Assembly: GCA_963640465.1 (NCBI GenBank)
Contig: CAVHYP010000002.1
Coordinates: forward strand, 29,517-93,516
From: Colivivens sp963640465
GTDB lineage: Bacteria; Bacteroidota; Bacteroidia; Bacteroidales; Bacteroidaceae
Reading direction: 5' to 3'
Length of the DNA stretch: 64,000 nt
In this document: in pieces, positions 17,676-26,627 of the stretch
Layout of the letters: each line of letters opens with the position of its first letter
How positions within the stretch are numbered: position 1 is the stretch's first letter
Notes under the pieces: generated by a model
The model's database searches: none
The model's input: only the letters and a program-made list of their open reading frames with translations
What the model was told of the DNA's origin: nothing
Made by a program: the position numbers and the translations under genes

Positions 17676-18092
17676 CTATTTCTTTCTTCCGAAATCAGCT
17701 GGAATTTCTCCCCACTCGTCGGTCTGCCATGTTTCGACTGCATTGGGGTATGAGTTGCTGTGTAACCAATTTTCGGCTCTTTCTATTATCTGATACAGTT
17801 GCTCGGTCTTACTGTCACGCGGCAACTGTGTCTTGCATTTTTTCTTTTGAATCCATGTGCGTGCTGTATAACTGTCGGAGTAGATAGGCATGGCTGACCC
17901 CTTTTTCTTGAGTAAAGCCAGTCCGTGGACGATGGCAAGAAACTCTCCGATGTTATTGGTTCCATAAACGGGACCATAGTGGAATACTTCGTGCCCTGAG
18001 GGCAGATGTACTCCACGATACTCCATCTTGCCTGGATTTCCGCTGCAGGCGGCATCCACGCATAGTGCTTCATTGGTCGGTCGTCCGCTCAT
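17676..18092 (-). CDS. Ribonuclease H family protein
   Basis: A 138-residue RNase HI-fold protein. The four acidic catalytic residues are visible: Asp in CVDAACSGNPG, Glu in NNIGEFLAIVHGL, Asp in PIYSDSYTARTW, and a C-terminal Asp in WQTDEWGEIPAD. It should cut the RNA strand of RNA-DNA hybrids. It has no N-terminal hybrid-binding domain. It lies 11 bp downstream of argS and 6 bp upstream of the ABC exporter, so the three are probably one transcript. Confidence 0.85.
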   Translation of the reverse strand: MSGRPTNEALCVDAACSGNPGKMEYRGVHLPSGHEVFHYGPVYGTNNIGEFLAIVHGLALLKKKGSAMPIYSDSYTARTWIQKKKCKTQLPRDSKTEQLYQIIERAENWLHSNSYPNAVETWQTDEWGEIPADFGRKK

Positions 18093-18103
18093 GTCGTGTC
18101 AGT

Positions 18104-19930
18104 TTACATGCGTTCTGGCATCTCGATGCCGAGCAATCCCATGCCTTCCTTGATTATCTTGGCAACTGTCTTTGAGAGAATAAGGCGGAAGAGTTTCTTG
18201 TCTTCGTCTTCCTCTTTCAGAATGCTGAAGTCATGGTAGAACTGGTTGTATTCTTTTGTCAGTTCATAGCAGTAGTTTGCTATGCTTGACGGGTTGTAGT
18301 TTTGCCCGGCTTCCTTTACTGCTGAAGCAAAGTCGTTGAGCTTCTGTATCAGGTTTATTTCTTTCTCTTCGAGCTTCACGTCTGATGTAAGCGTTTCTGG
18401 CATGTTTATACCTGCTTCGTTTGCTTTTCGGAGAATTGAACAGATTCGTGCATAAGTGTACTGGATAAATGGGCCTGTGTTGCCGTTGAAATCGATGCTT
18501 TCTGCTGGGTTGAACAGCATGTTCTTGCGTGCATCGACTTTCAGAATGAAATATTTCAGCGCGCCCAATCCCACTTTCCTTGCAATCTCTCGTGCCTCAG
18601 CTTCGTCGATGTCGGTGTTTTTGCCCATTTCTTTGGATACATTGTAGGCATCAGTAATCATCTTTTCGATTAGGTCGTCTGCATCGACTACTGTTCCTTC
18701 ACGGCTTTTCATTTTTCCATTTGGCAATTCCACCATACCATAGGAGAAGTGTACGAGGTCTTTGCCCCACTTGAATCCAAGTCGGTCGAGAAGTATTGAG
18801 AGAACCTGAAAGTGGTAGTTCTGCTCGTTGCCCACAACATAAATCATCTTGTCGATAGGGAAGTCCTTGAAACGAAGCTGTGCTGTACCGATGTCTTGCG
18901 TCATGTAGACGGACGTGCCGTCGCTGCGCAACAGCAGCTTTTCGTCGAGTCCATCTTTGGTGAGGTCTGCCCAAACGGAGTTGTCGGGGCGACGATAGAA
19001 GAGTCCTTTCTCCAGCCCCTTCATCACGGTTTTCTTTCCTTCGAGATATGTCTCTGATTCGTAGTATATTTTGTCGAAGGACACACCGAGTGCTTTGTAT
19101 GTTTCGTCGAAACCTGCGTACACCCATGAATTCATCTTTTTCCATAGCGCACGTACTTCTGGGTTGTTCTGTTCCCATTTTACGAGCATTTCGTGTGCTT
19201 CTTTGATGAGTGGCGCCTCTTGTTTTGCTTTTTGCTCAGCGTCTTCTTCGCTCATCCCTTCTGCCACATATTGTACTTTCAACTGTTTGCATTCTTCTTT
19301 GTAATGCTTATCGAATGCCACGTAATAGTCGCCTATCAGATGATCGCCTTTCTTCCCTGAGGTTTCTGGAGTCTCACCATTGCCATATTTCAACCAAGCC
19401 AACATTGACTTGCAGATATGTATGCCTCTGTCGTTGACGATATTTGTCTTTACCACTTTGTTCCCGTTTGCTTCGACAATGCGGGCAAGTGAACTTCCAA
19501 GCAGGTTGTTGCGTACATGTCCTAAGTGCAGCGGCTTGTTGGTGTTTGGTGATGAATACTCAATCATTACCAATGGCGAATTCTCTGCTACTGGGATAAA
19601 ACCAAAGTTCTCCTCAGAGTTGATTGCATTAAGTATGCTGAGCCAGCTCTGTGACGAAATCACGAGGTTGAGGAACCCTTTGACAACGTTGAATCCGTCG
19701 ACAACATCGTGTAGGTTTGCTCTCAGGTATTCGCCAATTTCTTTTCCAGTTTGTTCTGGACCTTTCTTGCTGATTCGCAGTAACGGGAAAACTACTACTG
19801 TAAGCTGACCTTCGAATTCGCTGCGTGTCTGCTGTATTTGGATCTGCCCAGCATCTATATCTATATCTGTGCTATATAATGCCTTCAGACAATCCTTTAC
19901 TGCGCTCTGTATCTTTTGTTCAGTGCTCAT
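18104..19930 (-). CDS. argS: Arginine--tRNA ligase
   Basis: A 608-residue class I synthetase charging tRNA-Arg. The N-terminal additional domain is followed by the HIGH motif as SSPNTNKPLHLGHVRNN, and the KMSKS-equivalent is GKMKSREGTVV. The C-terminal DALR anticodon-binding domain ends at GIEMPERM. I chose the ATG at 19930 (MSTEQKIQSAVKDCL); an upstream in-frame Met at 19963 would place the promoter box inside the gene. It is the first gene of the argS-RNase H-ABC run. Confidence 0.96.
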   Translation of the reverse strand: MSTEQKIQSAVKDCLKALYSTDIDIDAGQIQIQQTRSEFEGQLTVVVFPLLRISKKGPEQTGKEIGEYLRANLHDVVDGFNVVKGFLNLVISSQSWLSILNAINSEENFGFIPVAENSPLVMIEYSSPNTNKPLHLGHVRNNLLGSSLARIVEANGNKVVKTNIVNDRGIHICKSMLAWLKYGNGETPETSGKKGDHLIGDYYVAFDKHYKEECKQLKVQYVAEGMSEEDAEQKAKQEAPLIKEAHEMLVKWEQNNPEVRALWKKMNSWVYAGFDETYKALGVSFDKIYYESETYLEGKKTVMKGLEKGLFYRRPDNSVWADLTKDGLDEKLLLRSDGTSVYMTQDIGTAQLRFKDFPIDKMIYVVGNEQNYHFQVLSILLDRLGFKWGKDLVHFSYGMVELPNGKMKSREGTVVDADDLIEKMITDAYNVSKEMGKNTDIDEAEAREIARKVGLGALKYFILKVDARKNMLFNPAESIDFNGNTGPFIQYTYARICSILRKANEAGINMPETLTSDVKLEEKEINLIQKLNDFASAVKEAGQNYNPSSIANYCYELTKEYNQFYHDFSILKEEDEDKKLFRLILSKTVAKIIKEGMGLLGIEMPERM

Positions 19931-19960
19931 CTTGATAAGTTCTATTTTGTTTATTGTGTG

Positions 19961-19968
19961 CAAAGGTA
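19961..19968 (-). promoter_or_regulatory. -7 promoter box of argS
   Basis: TACCTTTG read on the minus strand, 31 bp before the argS start at 19930, matches the Bacteroidetes -7 consensus. Confidence 0.6.
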
Positions 19969-20057
19969 CAAAAAAATAATATACGATAGGGCTTTATTGC
20001 GAGTTATTGGTCGATATACTCGAGTTTTATGGCGTTTTGGATGCAGTATTTACATAA

Positions 20058-20282
20058 AAGGAAAAAGAGGAACTATCACTAGTGCCTCTTCATCATTACT
20101 AACCTTAAAATTAATACCTAATCAAATCCTTTTTACAATCTTTTACCAATAACTAATACTTACTGAAAAAATTACCTTACTTTAATACCTATATGTTCCT
20201 TATTAACAATAAACCTTTATTCTTTCTAAAACCTCTTTTCTGTCTTTCTTTGTGTTGTCTCAAGAATGTCTCTTTCTGTTTG
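20058..20282 (-). ncRNA. Candidate small RNA between HIT gene and argS
   Basis: A promoter-like pair on the minus strand (TTTG 18 bp before TAACTTTG at 20296-20289) is followed by about 225 A/T-rich bases with no good open frame, ending in a hairpin (AAGAGG at 20065-20070 with CCTCTT at 20085-20090, plus inner pairing CACTA/TAGT) and a T-rich tail. Promoter, length and terminator together suggest a free-standing transcript. I do not recognise the family. The rest of the 1-kb spacer (20300-20942) shows no convincing gene. Confidence 0.45.
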
Positions 20283-20870
20283 ACGATGCAAAGTTACGCA
20301 CTTTTCGTAACTCCCAAAAATTTTTCCATGGAATTTATTTGATAATATGTGTTTTGTTGATTTTGGTCAACCGCTGTTATCGAACACCATTTATTTGTAG
20401 TGTAGACTTGTTGTTTTTGATAGGTTTGTAAAGCGCTAGTTTTTAGGGGTAAAATGCCATCCAATGGGCTGTGGCGGAGTCTGTGTATGCCATGGACCTC
20501 TGTATGTTCTTCTGCAGTTCGTTAGCAAAAGGTTTCTTGGACTTTATTTGGGGCTTTTGCTTCGTATATGGTGTATCGTGTTAGCCTTATATGCTTTCAT
20601 GCACGTAATATTTGTGGTTGAGCATAATTTGTCGGTGAGTGCGATGTCCATATGCTTGTTGCATGATGAACATATGTTGAAACAAGACCTTTATTGGTCT
20701 TGACTCTAATTGGAGTACTTGATTGTTTATCAATCCTGTGTTTGCGCTGTCTTGCTTAACAGGTGCTCTATTATTTGTGGTCCAATAGGGATTTTGCCTG
20801 CACGATTCGATATGGAGCTGTTACACCTATTATATAAGTACGCTTGTATATTAGCCCTTGCTATATAGAG

Positions 20871-20911
20871 AACAGCCACATAATCATACTTTCTTTGATT
20901 ACGTGGCTGTT
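20871..20911 (-). terminator. Hairpin after the HIT gene, probable terminator
   Basis: A 16-bp inverted repeat with one mismatch (AACAGCCACATAATCA at 20871-20886 with TGATTACGTGGCTGTT at 20896-20911) lies about 30 bp past the stop of the HIT gene. The following T-tract is weak. Confidence 0.6.
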
Positions 20912-20942
20912 GCATCTTGTGTCAGTCGTTGCTTTTGCTGGT

Positions 20943-21344
20943 CTACAGCTTTTGGAACTCTGCGTAGATGGCGTTGGCAACCTCCTGCATCTCCTTTTCG
21001 GAGAATGTTTTCTTGGGATTGCTGAAAATCATGTCTTTCTCCGACTGCATTGGAATCAGATGGATGTGGGCATGAGGAACTTCAAGTCCAAGAACGGCTT
21101 CTCCTACCTTTATGCAGGGGATTATGGCCTTTATTGCCTTTGCCACTTTCTTGGCAAATACTTGTAAGCGTGCAATCTCGTCGTCATTCATGTCGAAGAT
21201 ATAGTCCACTTCCCGGCGGGGGATACACAGAGTGTGTCCCTTTACCATCGGGTTGATATCAAGGAATGCATAGAATTCATTGTCTTCTGCGCATTTGTAG
21301 CTTGGAATTTCTCCGTTTGCTATCTTGGAAAAAAGTGTTGCCAT
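20943..21344 (-). CDS. HIT family nucleotide hydrolase
   Basis: A 133-residue protein of the histidine triad superfamily, which hydrolyses or transfers nucleotide phosphoramidates and related bonds. The catalytic triad is HAHIHLIP (residues about 97-104). The N-terminus MATLFSKIANGEIP and DINPMVKGHTLCIPRREV are typical of bacterial HinT-like proteins. It lies 37 bp downstream of greA on the same strand. The natural substrate is not known for most members. Confidence 0.92.
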   Translation of the reverse strand: MATLFSKIANGEIPSYKCAEDNEFYAFLDINPMVKGHTLCIPRREVDYIFDMNDDEIARLQVFAKKVAKAIKAIIPCIKVGEAVLGLEVPHAHIHLIPMQSEKDMIFSNPKKTFSEKEMQEVANAIYAEFQKL

Positions 21345-21381
21345 ATTGTTTTCCTGTTGTTCCCCTATTGGTACTGGTCTA

Positions 21382-21846
21382 TTAGATGGAGATGTTTGTT
21401 ATCTCGAGCTCAATCATTCCTTGCGGAATCTTGATTGTAGCCACATCTCCCACTTTTTTGCCCAGCAGACCTTGTGCGATAGGTGTTGCCACGGATATCT
21501 TCTTCTCGCGAAGGTTTGCCTCACTTTCGCTTACTATGGTGTAAGTCATAATTGCACCGGTCTTCACGTTCTTCATCTCTACTTTAGAGAGAATCTGAAC
21601 TACTTCGGTCTGTACCTTGGACGTATCGATAATCTTGGCATCCGCTAGTGTTGCCTTTAGTTGTGCTATCTTTGTTTCAAGCTTCCCTTGTGCTTCTTTG
21701 GCTGCATCATATTCGGCATTCTCTGAAAGGTCTCCCTTCTCGCGTGCTTCCTGAATCTGATGAATCACTTCTGGGCGCTCAACTTCTTCCAATTGTTTGA
21801 TCTCGGCTCTGATTCTATCATAGCCTTCACGTGACATGTAAGCCAT
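21382..21846 (-). CDS. greA: Transcription elongation factor GreA
   Basis: A 154-residue factor that enters the RNA polymerase secondary channel and stimulates cleavage of backtracked transcripts. The N-terminal coiled coil includes RPEVIHQIQEAREKGDLSEN with the acidic tip (GDLSENAEYDAAKE), and the C-terminal FKBP-like domain ends in VATIKIPQGMIELEI. The length is normal. A TAACTTTG box at 21987-21980 on the minus strand lies about 135 bp upstream of the start, implying a long leader. HIT follows. Confidence 0.96.
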   Translation of the reverse strand: MAYMSREGYDRIRAEIKQLEEVERPEVIHQIQEAREKGDLSENAEYDAAKEAQGKLETKIAQLKATLADAKIIDTSKVQTEVVQILSKVEMKNVKTGAIMTYTIVSESEANLREKKISVATPIAQGLLGKKVGDVATIKIPQGMIELEITNISI

Positions 21847-22022
21847 TTTTTGTCCTTGTCTTTTGATTTATATAATTGTTAATATGTTTTTTCAGATCGA
21901 TTGTGTCCGGTCTGATTGGTGTTACAAGAATAAGAATTCCGGCACTACGTGTCGGAACTCTTTCTTCTCTTTGGGACTGCAAAGTTAGTGCTTTTCTGTG
22001 AATTGGCAAAATCTTTTCGTGT

Positions 22023-24341
22023 TTAATCTTTGATAATAAGGAATTTTGCCGCTACACCATTGTTTCCTTCTTCGTCGGTTGCCAAAATGTAATATATACC
22101 TGACATCGCCCGTGTGCCATCGCTTATTCGTCCGTCCCAGGTGTACTCTCCTCCGGTTGATGTTCCCTCATTGACCAGTCTGCCTGCTGCATTGACTATC
22201 TTTACATTTGAGTTTGCCATCAAGCCTTTGATGATGATATTCCCGGTGTGGTTTGGACGTACGGGGTTGGGATAGACTTTCACCAGATCTTTATCGAATG
22301 ATTCTGCTGGGTCGGTTGCGTTGCTCATATAGGAAACGAGACCGTCTGCTGTGCCGAAGAATACTTCTCCTGTGCTTCCATCAATGGAGATGGAATAGAT
22401 GTAGTTTGAGATGAGTGGACTGTCGTCCGTTGTGAAGTGCTCAAGGATTTCTGTTCCGTCGGCGCTCACCAGATACACTCCGTTTCCTTGGGTGCCAATC
22501 CATTTGCGGTTTCCTCCGTCTACGGCTATACATCTCACTTCTACTTCGTTCAGCAGGTAGTCTGCATATCCTGAGCCATCGTTGCGCGGAACCTTGCATT
22601 GGGTAATGCTGAAGTTTGAGTCAAATATTGATGACGGGTTGAAGGTGACGAATGGTCCGGTGTTTGTACCAATCCATATAGCTCCGTTAAGGTCTTCTAC
22701 CACGCAGTTCACTTTGTCGAAGAGGTAGGATGTACCGTCTTGGTTGGTCATGGAATGGTAAATCTTGCTTGTGTCGTCTGAGCGTTGGTTGAGCGTGCCG
22801 TTTGTGTTGAGGATAAATATTCCAGCTGCATTGCTGATTCCCGAAGCACGGCTGATTATCCATGCCCATCCGCGTTGGTCGAACATTATCTGGTCGCAAA
22901 CTGGGTTGTTGGCTATTTCCGGGCAATAGTAGGAGAGCCATGTGCCGTCTGCTTTTAATATCTTGACTACCGTATCCACTTCGCAGTTCAGCATCCAGAG
23001 GTTTTTCTGGTTGTCATACGCCAGTCCGCTAGTACGTACATAATATCCGGGACGATAGTTGGTCGGTAGAATGGATGTAAGCACTGAGTTGTTGTATGTG
23101 TAGTGTTTTGCCAGCTTTTGGTTTCTGAACTCGTATAAGCCTGTCACAGCGCTTATGAAATGATGGTTTGCATCGTTTGGATCTTGTATGATATCAAGTG
23201 CGTTGTAATAGTTGTCTGTGCCTATATAGCTCTCTAATGAATCGTTGTCGAAGAATGTCCACAGACCATTCTCGTACATCTGTGCGGTGAATGTACGTCT
23301 TACGAAAGGTATTTCCAGCGAACCTCCCACGGACAGCAGACGGTTGCCGTAGTGGCGGAGTTTATAGAAGTAGTTGCGTATCGGACTGTCGGGGATGATT
23401 GATGAAACGGTAACGCTGAATGCTCCGTTATTGTATTTTGCACCAACCAGTCCCTTGGAGCCGCATGCCAGCCAGTAGTTGTCGTTTGAATAGTATGCTG
23501 AGTAAATGCCCAAAGGATTCTCTTGCTTTGAGTATTTCCCATTGGAATCACATATATAGATGGATGAAGACGAGAACAGAAACAGCTGGTTGTTGCAGAT
23601 GCTGTAGCCGTTTATTATGGCATTGTCCACGGTTGAGATGGCAAAAGTGCTTTTGTCATTTACCAATGCCAATCGTCCCATGCCGGTCAATGCATAGAAT
23701 CTGCCGTCGAGGTTAATCAACTTGCTGAGTACTCGTGTACTTGTCTTTTCCCAGTTGTTGGAATCAAGCAGGTTTGCCGATTCCTTTCCTTTGTACACTC
23801 CGTTGTTCGTCAGTGCTACGATATAGCCGTCGTCGATGGTTATGCTTGTCACCTGGGAACCGAAGTTGTAGTAGTTGGCAAATACTTTTCTTTTTGTGTC
23901 GAGCACTACAATACCTGAGTTGGTAGATATATATACGTTTTCGGCATCAACGTAGATGTCGTTGATCGTCTTGTCGCCCATCGATTTGTTCTTGAGCTCC
24001 GACATGTTGTAGATGTCTCCTTTGGTGTTAAGAAGATCAATGTTGCCGTTTGTGTAGACAACCACCAGTTGGTTTGTTGTTCCACAGACTGCAATGTCAA
24101 AAATGTCATCGTCGTTCAGTATGGTGGCTTTGTCGTAAGTCTCGATGCTGGTGTATTCCGGATCGTAGCTATACAATCCCTCGTTGCTCATGATATACAC
24201 TATTCCATTGAATACTACTGCTTTGGTTGCCTGGTGATATGCAGCATAAACCTTCCAGTCTCCATATCCGGCGACTGCGCTCAGCGGACGTATAAATGTC
24301 AGCAGGCCTATGACAATTGCGATAAGACTGTTTCTCTTCAT
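22023..24341 (-). CDS. porZ: Type IX secretion system protein PorZ
   Basis: A 772-residue exported protein with a signal peptide (cut near AVAG-YGDWK) followed by two seven-bladed beta-propeller-like regions containing two-component-regulator-propeller repeats (for example GAIWIGTNTGPFVTF, NRKWIGTQGNGVYLV). A type A C-terminal sorting domain (VKVYPNPVRPNHTGNI ... GIYYILATD) ends it. P. gingivalis PorZ has the same architecture and size; it sits on the cell surface as part of the attachment complex that links A-LPS to type IX cargo. The N-terminal GDWKVYAAYHQ block is typical. It lies 28 bp downstream of rdgB. Confidence 0.85.
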   Translation of the reverse strand: MKRNSLIAIVIGLLTFIRPLSAVAGYGDWKVYAAYHQATKAVVFNGIVYIMSNEGLYSYDPEYTSIETYDKATILNDDDIFDIAVCGTTNQLVVVYTNGNIDLLNTKGDIYNMSELKNKSMGDKTINDIYVDAENVYISTNSGIVVLDTKRKVFANYYNFGSQVTSITIDDGYIVALTNNGVYKGKESANLLDSNNWEKTSTRVLSKLINLDGRFYALTGMGRLALVNDKSTFAISTVDNAIINGYSICNNQLFLFSSSSIYICDSNGKYSKQENPLGIYSAYYSNDNYWLACGSKGLVGAKYNNGAFSVTVSSIIPDSPIRNYFYKLRHYGNRLLSVGGSLEIPFVRRTFTAQMYENGLWTFFDNDSLESYIGTDNYYNALDIIQDPNDANHHFISAVTGLYEFRNQKLAKHYTYNNSVLTSILPTNYRPGYYVRTSGLAYDNQKNLWMLNCEVDTVVKILKADGTWLSYYCPEIANNPVCDQIMFDQRGWAWIISRASGISNAAGIFILNTNGTLNQRSDDTSKIYHSMTNQDGTSYLFDKVNCVVEDLNGAIWIGTNTGPFVTFNPSSIFDSNFSITQCKVPRNDGSGYADYLLNEVEVRCIAVDGGNRKWIGTQGNGVYLVSADGTEILEHFTTDDSPLISNYIYSISIDGSTGEVFFGTADGLVSYMSNATDPAESFDKDLVKVYPNPVRPNHTGNIIIKGLMANSNVKIVNAAGRLVNEGTSTGGEYTWDGRISDGTRAMSGIYYILATDEEGNNGVAAKFLIIKD

Positions 24342-24369
24342 TTCTCTGTCGTTGTTTGTCCCTCTGCCG

Positions 24370-24951
24370 TTATTTGCCCAAGAATTTGCACAGTTGTGCT
24401 ACTGCCCTTGCTCTGTGACTTATATTGTTCTTTGTGTCATTTCCCAATTGGGCAAACGTCATGTCGTAGCCGTCTGGGATGAATATCGGATCATACCCGA
24501 AACCTTGGTCTCCATGTCTCTCTGTGGCAATGCGTCCTTTGACGATTCCTTCAAACGTATGGGTCTCTCCTTTATATAATAACGCAATTGACGTGTGGAA
24601 TTGTGCCTTGCGGTTCTCCTTTTTTTCAAGATTGTGCAGCAACTTTCTCATGTTGGCTTCGTTGTCGTGCCCTTGTTCGCTTGCATATCTTGCAGTGTGA
24701 ACTCCCGGCTCGCCGCCCAATGCCTCACATTCCAGCCCTGTGTCGTCGGCAAAGCAGTCGAATCCGAAGTGCTCCTTCACGTATTGTGCCTTCTGCAACG
24801 CATTTTCCTGGATGGTGGAGCCTGTCTCGGGTATGTCGTCATGACAACCTATCTCCTCGAGGCTGGTTATCTCGAAGCGGTGGCCCAGTATGGCGCGTAT
24901 CTCTTCCAGCTTGTGCGCATTGTTGCTTGCAAATACTAGTTTCTCTATCAT
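24370..24951 (-). CDS. rdgB: Non-canonical purine NTP pyrophosphatase (RdgB/HAM1)
   Basis: A 193-residue housekeeping enzyme that hydrolyses dITP, ITP and XTP so they are not built into nucleic acids. All family motifs are intact: FASNNAHKLEEI, ENALQKA, ADDTGLECEALGGEPGVHTARY, TFEGIVKGRI, GFGYDPIF, and NISHRARA. It overlaps the upstream YitT-fusion gene by 4 bp (ATGA at 24948-24951), so translation is coupled. The upstream fusion contains a second, degenerate copy of this enzyme. Confidence 0.95.
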   Translation of the reverse strand: MIEKLVFASNNAHKLEEIRAILGHRFEITSLEEIGCHDDIPETGSTIQENALQKAQYVKEHFGFDCFADDTGLECEALGGEPGVHTARYASEQGHDNEANMRKLLHNLEKKENRKAQFHTSIALLYKGETHTFEGIVKGRIATERHGDQGFGYDPIFIPDGYDMTFAQLGNDTKNNISHRARAVAQLCKFLGK

Positions 24952-26615
24952 TTGTTTTTTTCTATGTGTTGTTTCATCTTGTTGATGGCGATAAATCGCT
25001 GGCTGATGTTGTTCTTGACGTCTGCGCCAAGTTCTGCATATGTCATTTGCTGACCTACAGGAATGAATACTGAGTCGTAGAAGAATGAATCGTTGGGATT
25101 GCCATATGGTTTGGTGGCAATGGCTCCTTCGAGTATTCCGTCGAATATCTGCGTCTCACATTCTTTCGGATCGGACGATTCGCCTATGATAAGTGCCACT
25201 GCTGTATGCAGATGTGCGGACCGGTCTTTGGCGTTTGCCATTTCGTTGAGCAACTTGTTGACGTTGGCTGCCACATTGTGGTTGTCGGGCTTTTCCACCA
25301 CCGGTGCATGGTTGTGGAGTATGTCCAGCATCTTTTTCGACAGCTCCTCTGAGTATTCCTCTGGCTGTATCGTCTTTGTGTTGCTTTCTGCTTCTTTTTC
25401 CACGTCTACGGCTGCATATTTTGATGAATAGACTCCTGGAAGTCCGCCCAGTGCGGTACATTCGAGGGCTGTGTCGTCGGCAAAGCAGTCGAATCCGTAG
25501 TAGCGTTTCACGAAGTTCGCCTTGAGCAGGGCATTGCCTTGTATGGTTGCAGCTTTCTCCGGAATGTCGATGTAGCAGCCTATGTCGGCGAGTGAGCGGA
25601 TGTCGTATTTTGGTCCGAGTATCGCCCGCACTTCAGCCAGTTTGTGTTCGCTGTTGCTTGCAAACACAAGGGTGCGTTTGCCTTGCAGCGACTTGTCCTT
25701 TGTCACTTTCATCTTGTCGAATCCTTCGCCCCAAACGCCTTTCACGTTGCCCATTGACACGAATGCGTAAGGGTCGATGGACCTTATCATGCGGAAGATG
25801 TTGACTTGGTCTCTTTGCTTCACGATGCTGACGATGACTTTGCGCTCTGAGTTTGTGTACCATCCTTCTCCACTGAGCATTGTCACTCCGTGTCCTTTCT
25901 TTATGATGGCATTGGCTATTGCCGACGGATTGCGCGAGAATATCATGAACTGCACTGACTGACGGCTGCGGCTTGTGTGGTAGTCGAGCGTCATGTTGCT
26001 GACTATGAGCATTACGAAGCCGAAAATCACTCTATACCAGTCGTGGAAGACGAAGTAACAGCTCGAGATGATGATGATGTCGCAAATCATCAGTATCTGT
26101 CCCAGTGACACGTTCTTATATTTGTTGACGATGGCAGCGATGATGTCTGTGCCGCCTGTGCTTCCGTTGTTGGAGAAGCAGAAGAAAAGTCCTGTTCCCT
26201 GGATGAGTGCTCCGAGCACGCATGCCATGAATGCTTCGTTGCCTATGAGTTGGGGCAGTTGCCCGTTGTCGTCCATCAGTATGCGCTGGAATATCCACAG
26301 CCAGAACGTGGTTGTCGACACTCCCCAGATTGTCTTTATGCAGAACTTCCAGCCAAGCACTATGATGGCTGCAATGAGGAACACTGCATTGATACTACTG
26401 TAGGTGACTTGCACTTCAAGCCCTGTTGCATAATACACGATGGCGGAAATACCTGACACTCCACCGGCTGTCAGTTCGTAGGGTAGCATGAAGCATACTT
26501 GCCCCACGCAGTAGACGAATGTGCCGAGCGCTATCATCAGATAGTCTCTCGCTTCAATCCAGGGGTTGAACCTGAAGTATCCGGGCATGTGTATGTGCGG
26601 CGTCTTTATTGTCAT
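24948..26615 (-). CDS. YitT-type membrane protein fused to a degenerate RdgB/HAM1-like domain
   Basis: A 555-residue fusion. Residues about 20-290 are a YitT-family protein: five to six spans with ELTAGGVSGIS and NNGSTGGTDIIAAI, then a cytosolic DUF2179 part (GHGVTMLSGEGWY). Residues about 315-550 follow RdgB (FASNSEHKLAEVRAIL, ADDTALECTALGGLPGVYSSKY, IFDGILEGAIATKPYG) but the catalytic motifs are altered: ENA is GNA, DDTGL is DDTAL, TARY is SSKY, GFGYDP is SFFYDS and SHR is SQR. A charged insertion of about 50 residues sits in the middle. It is coupled to intact rdgB downstream. Probably a regulatory or sensor domain rather than an enzyme. Confidence 0.85.
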   Translation of the reverse strand: MTIKTPHIHMPGYFRFNPWIEARDYLMIALGTFVYCVGQVCFMLPYELTAGGVSGISAIVYYATGLEVQVTYSSINAVFLIAAIIVLGWKFCIKTIWGVSTTTFWLWIFQRILMDDNGQLPQLIGNEAFMACVLGALIQGTGLFFCFSNNGSTGGTDIIAAIVNKYKNVSLGQILMICDIIIISSCYFVFHDWYRVIFGFVMLIVSNMTLDYHTSRSRQSVQFMIFSRNPSAIANAIIKKGHGVTMLSGEGWYTNSERKVIVSIVKQRDQVNIFRMIRSIDPYAFVSMGNVKGVWGEGFDKMKVTKDKSLQGKRTLVFASNSEHKLAEVRAILGPKYDIRSLADIGCYIDIPEKAATIQGNALLKANFVKRYYGFDCFADDTALECTALGGLPGVYSSKYAAVDVEKEAESNTKTIQPEEYSEELSKKMLDILHNHAPVVEKPDNHNVAANVNKLLNEMANAKDRSAHLHTAVALIIGESSDPKECETQIFDGILEGAIATKPYGNPNDSFFYDSVFIPVGQQMTYAELGADVKNNISQRFIAINKMKQHIEKNK

Positions 26616-26627
26616 CTCTAGGCGATG

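Noticed and set aside
20464..20703. 79-codon hydrophobic plus-strand frame
   Set aside because: No promoter box, family or neighbour supports it; hydrophobic shadows are frequent in T-rich spacers.
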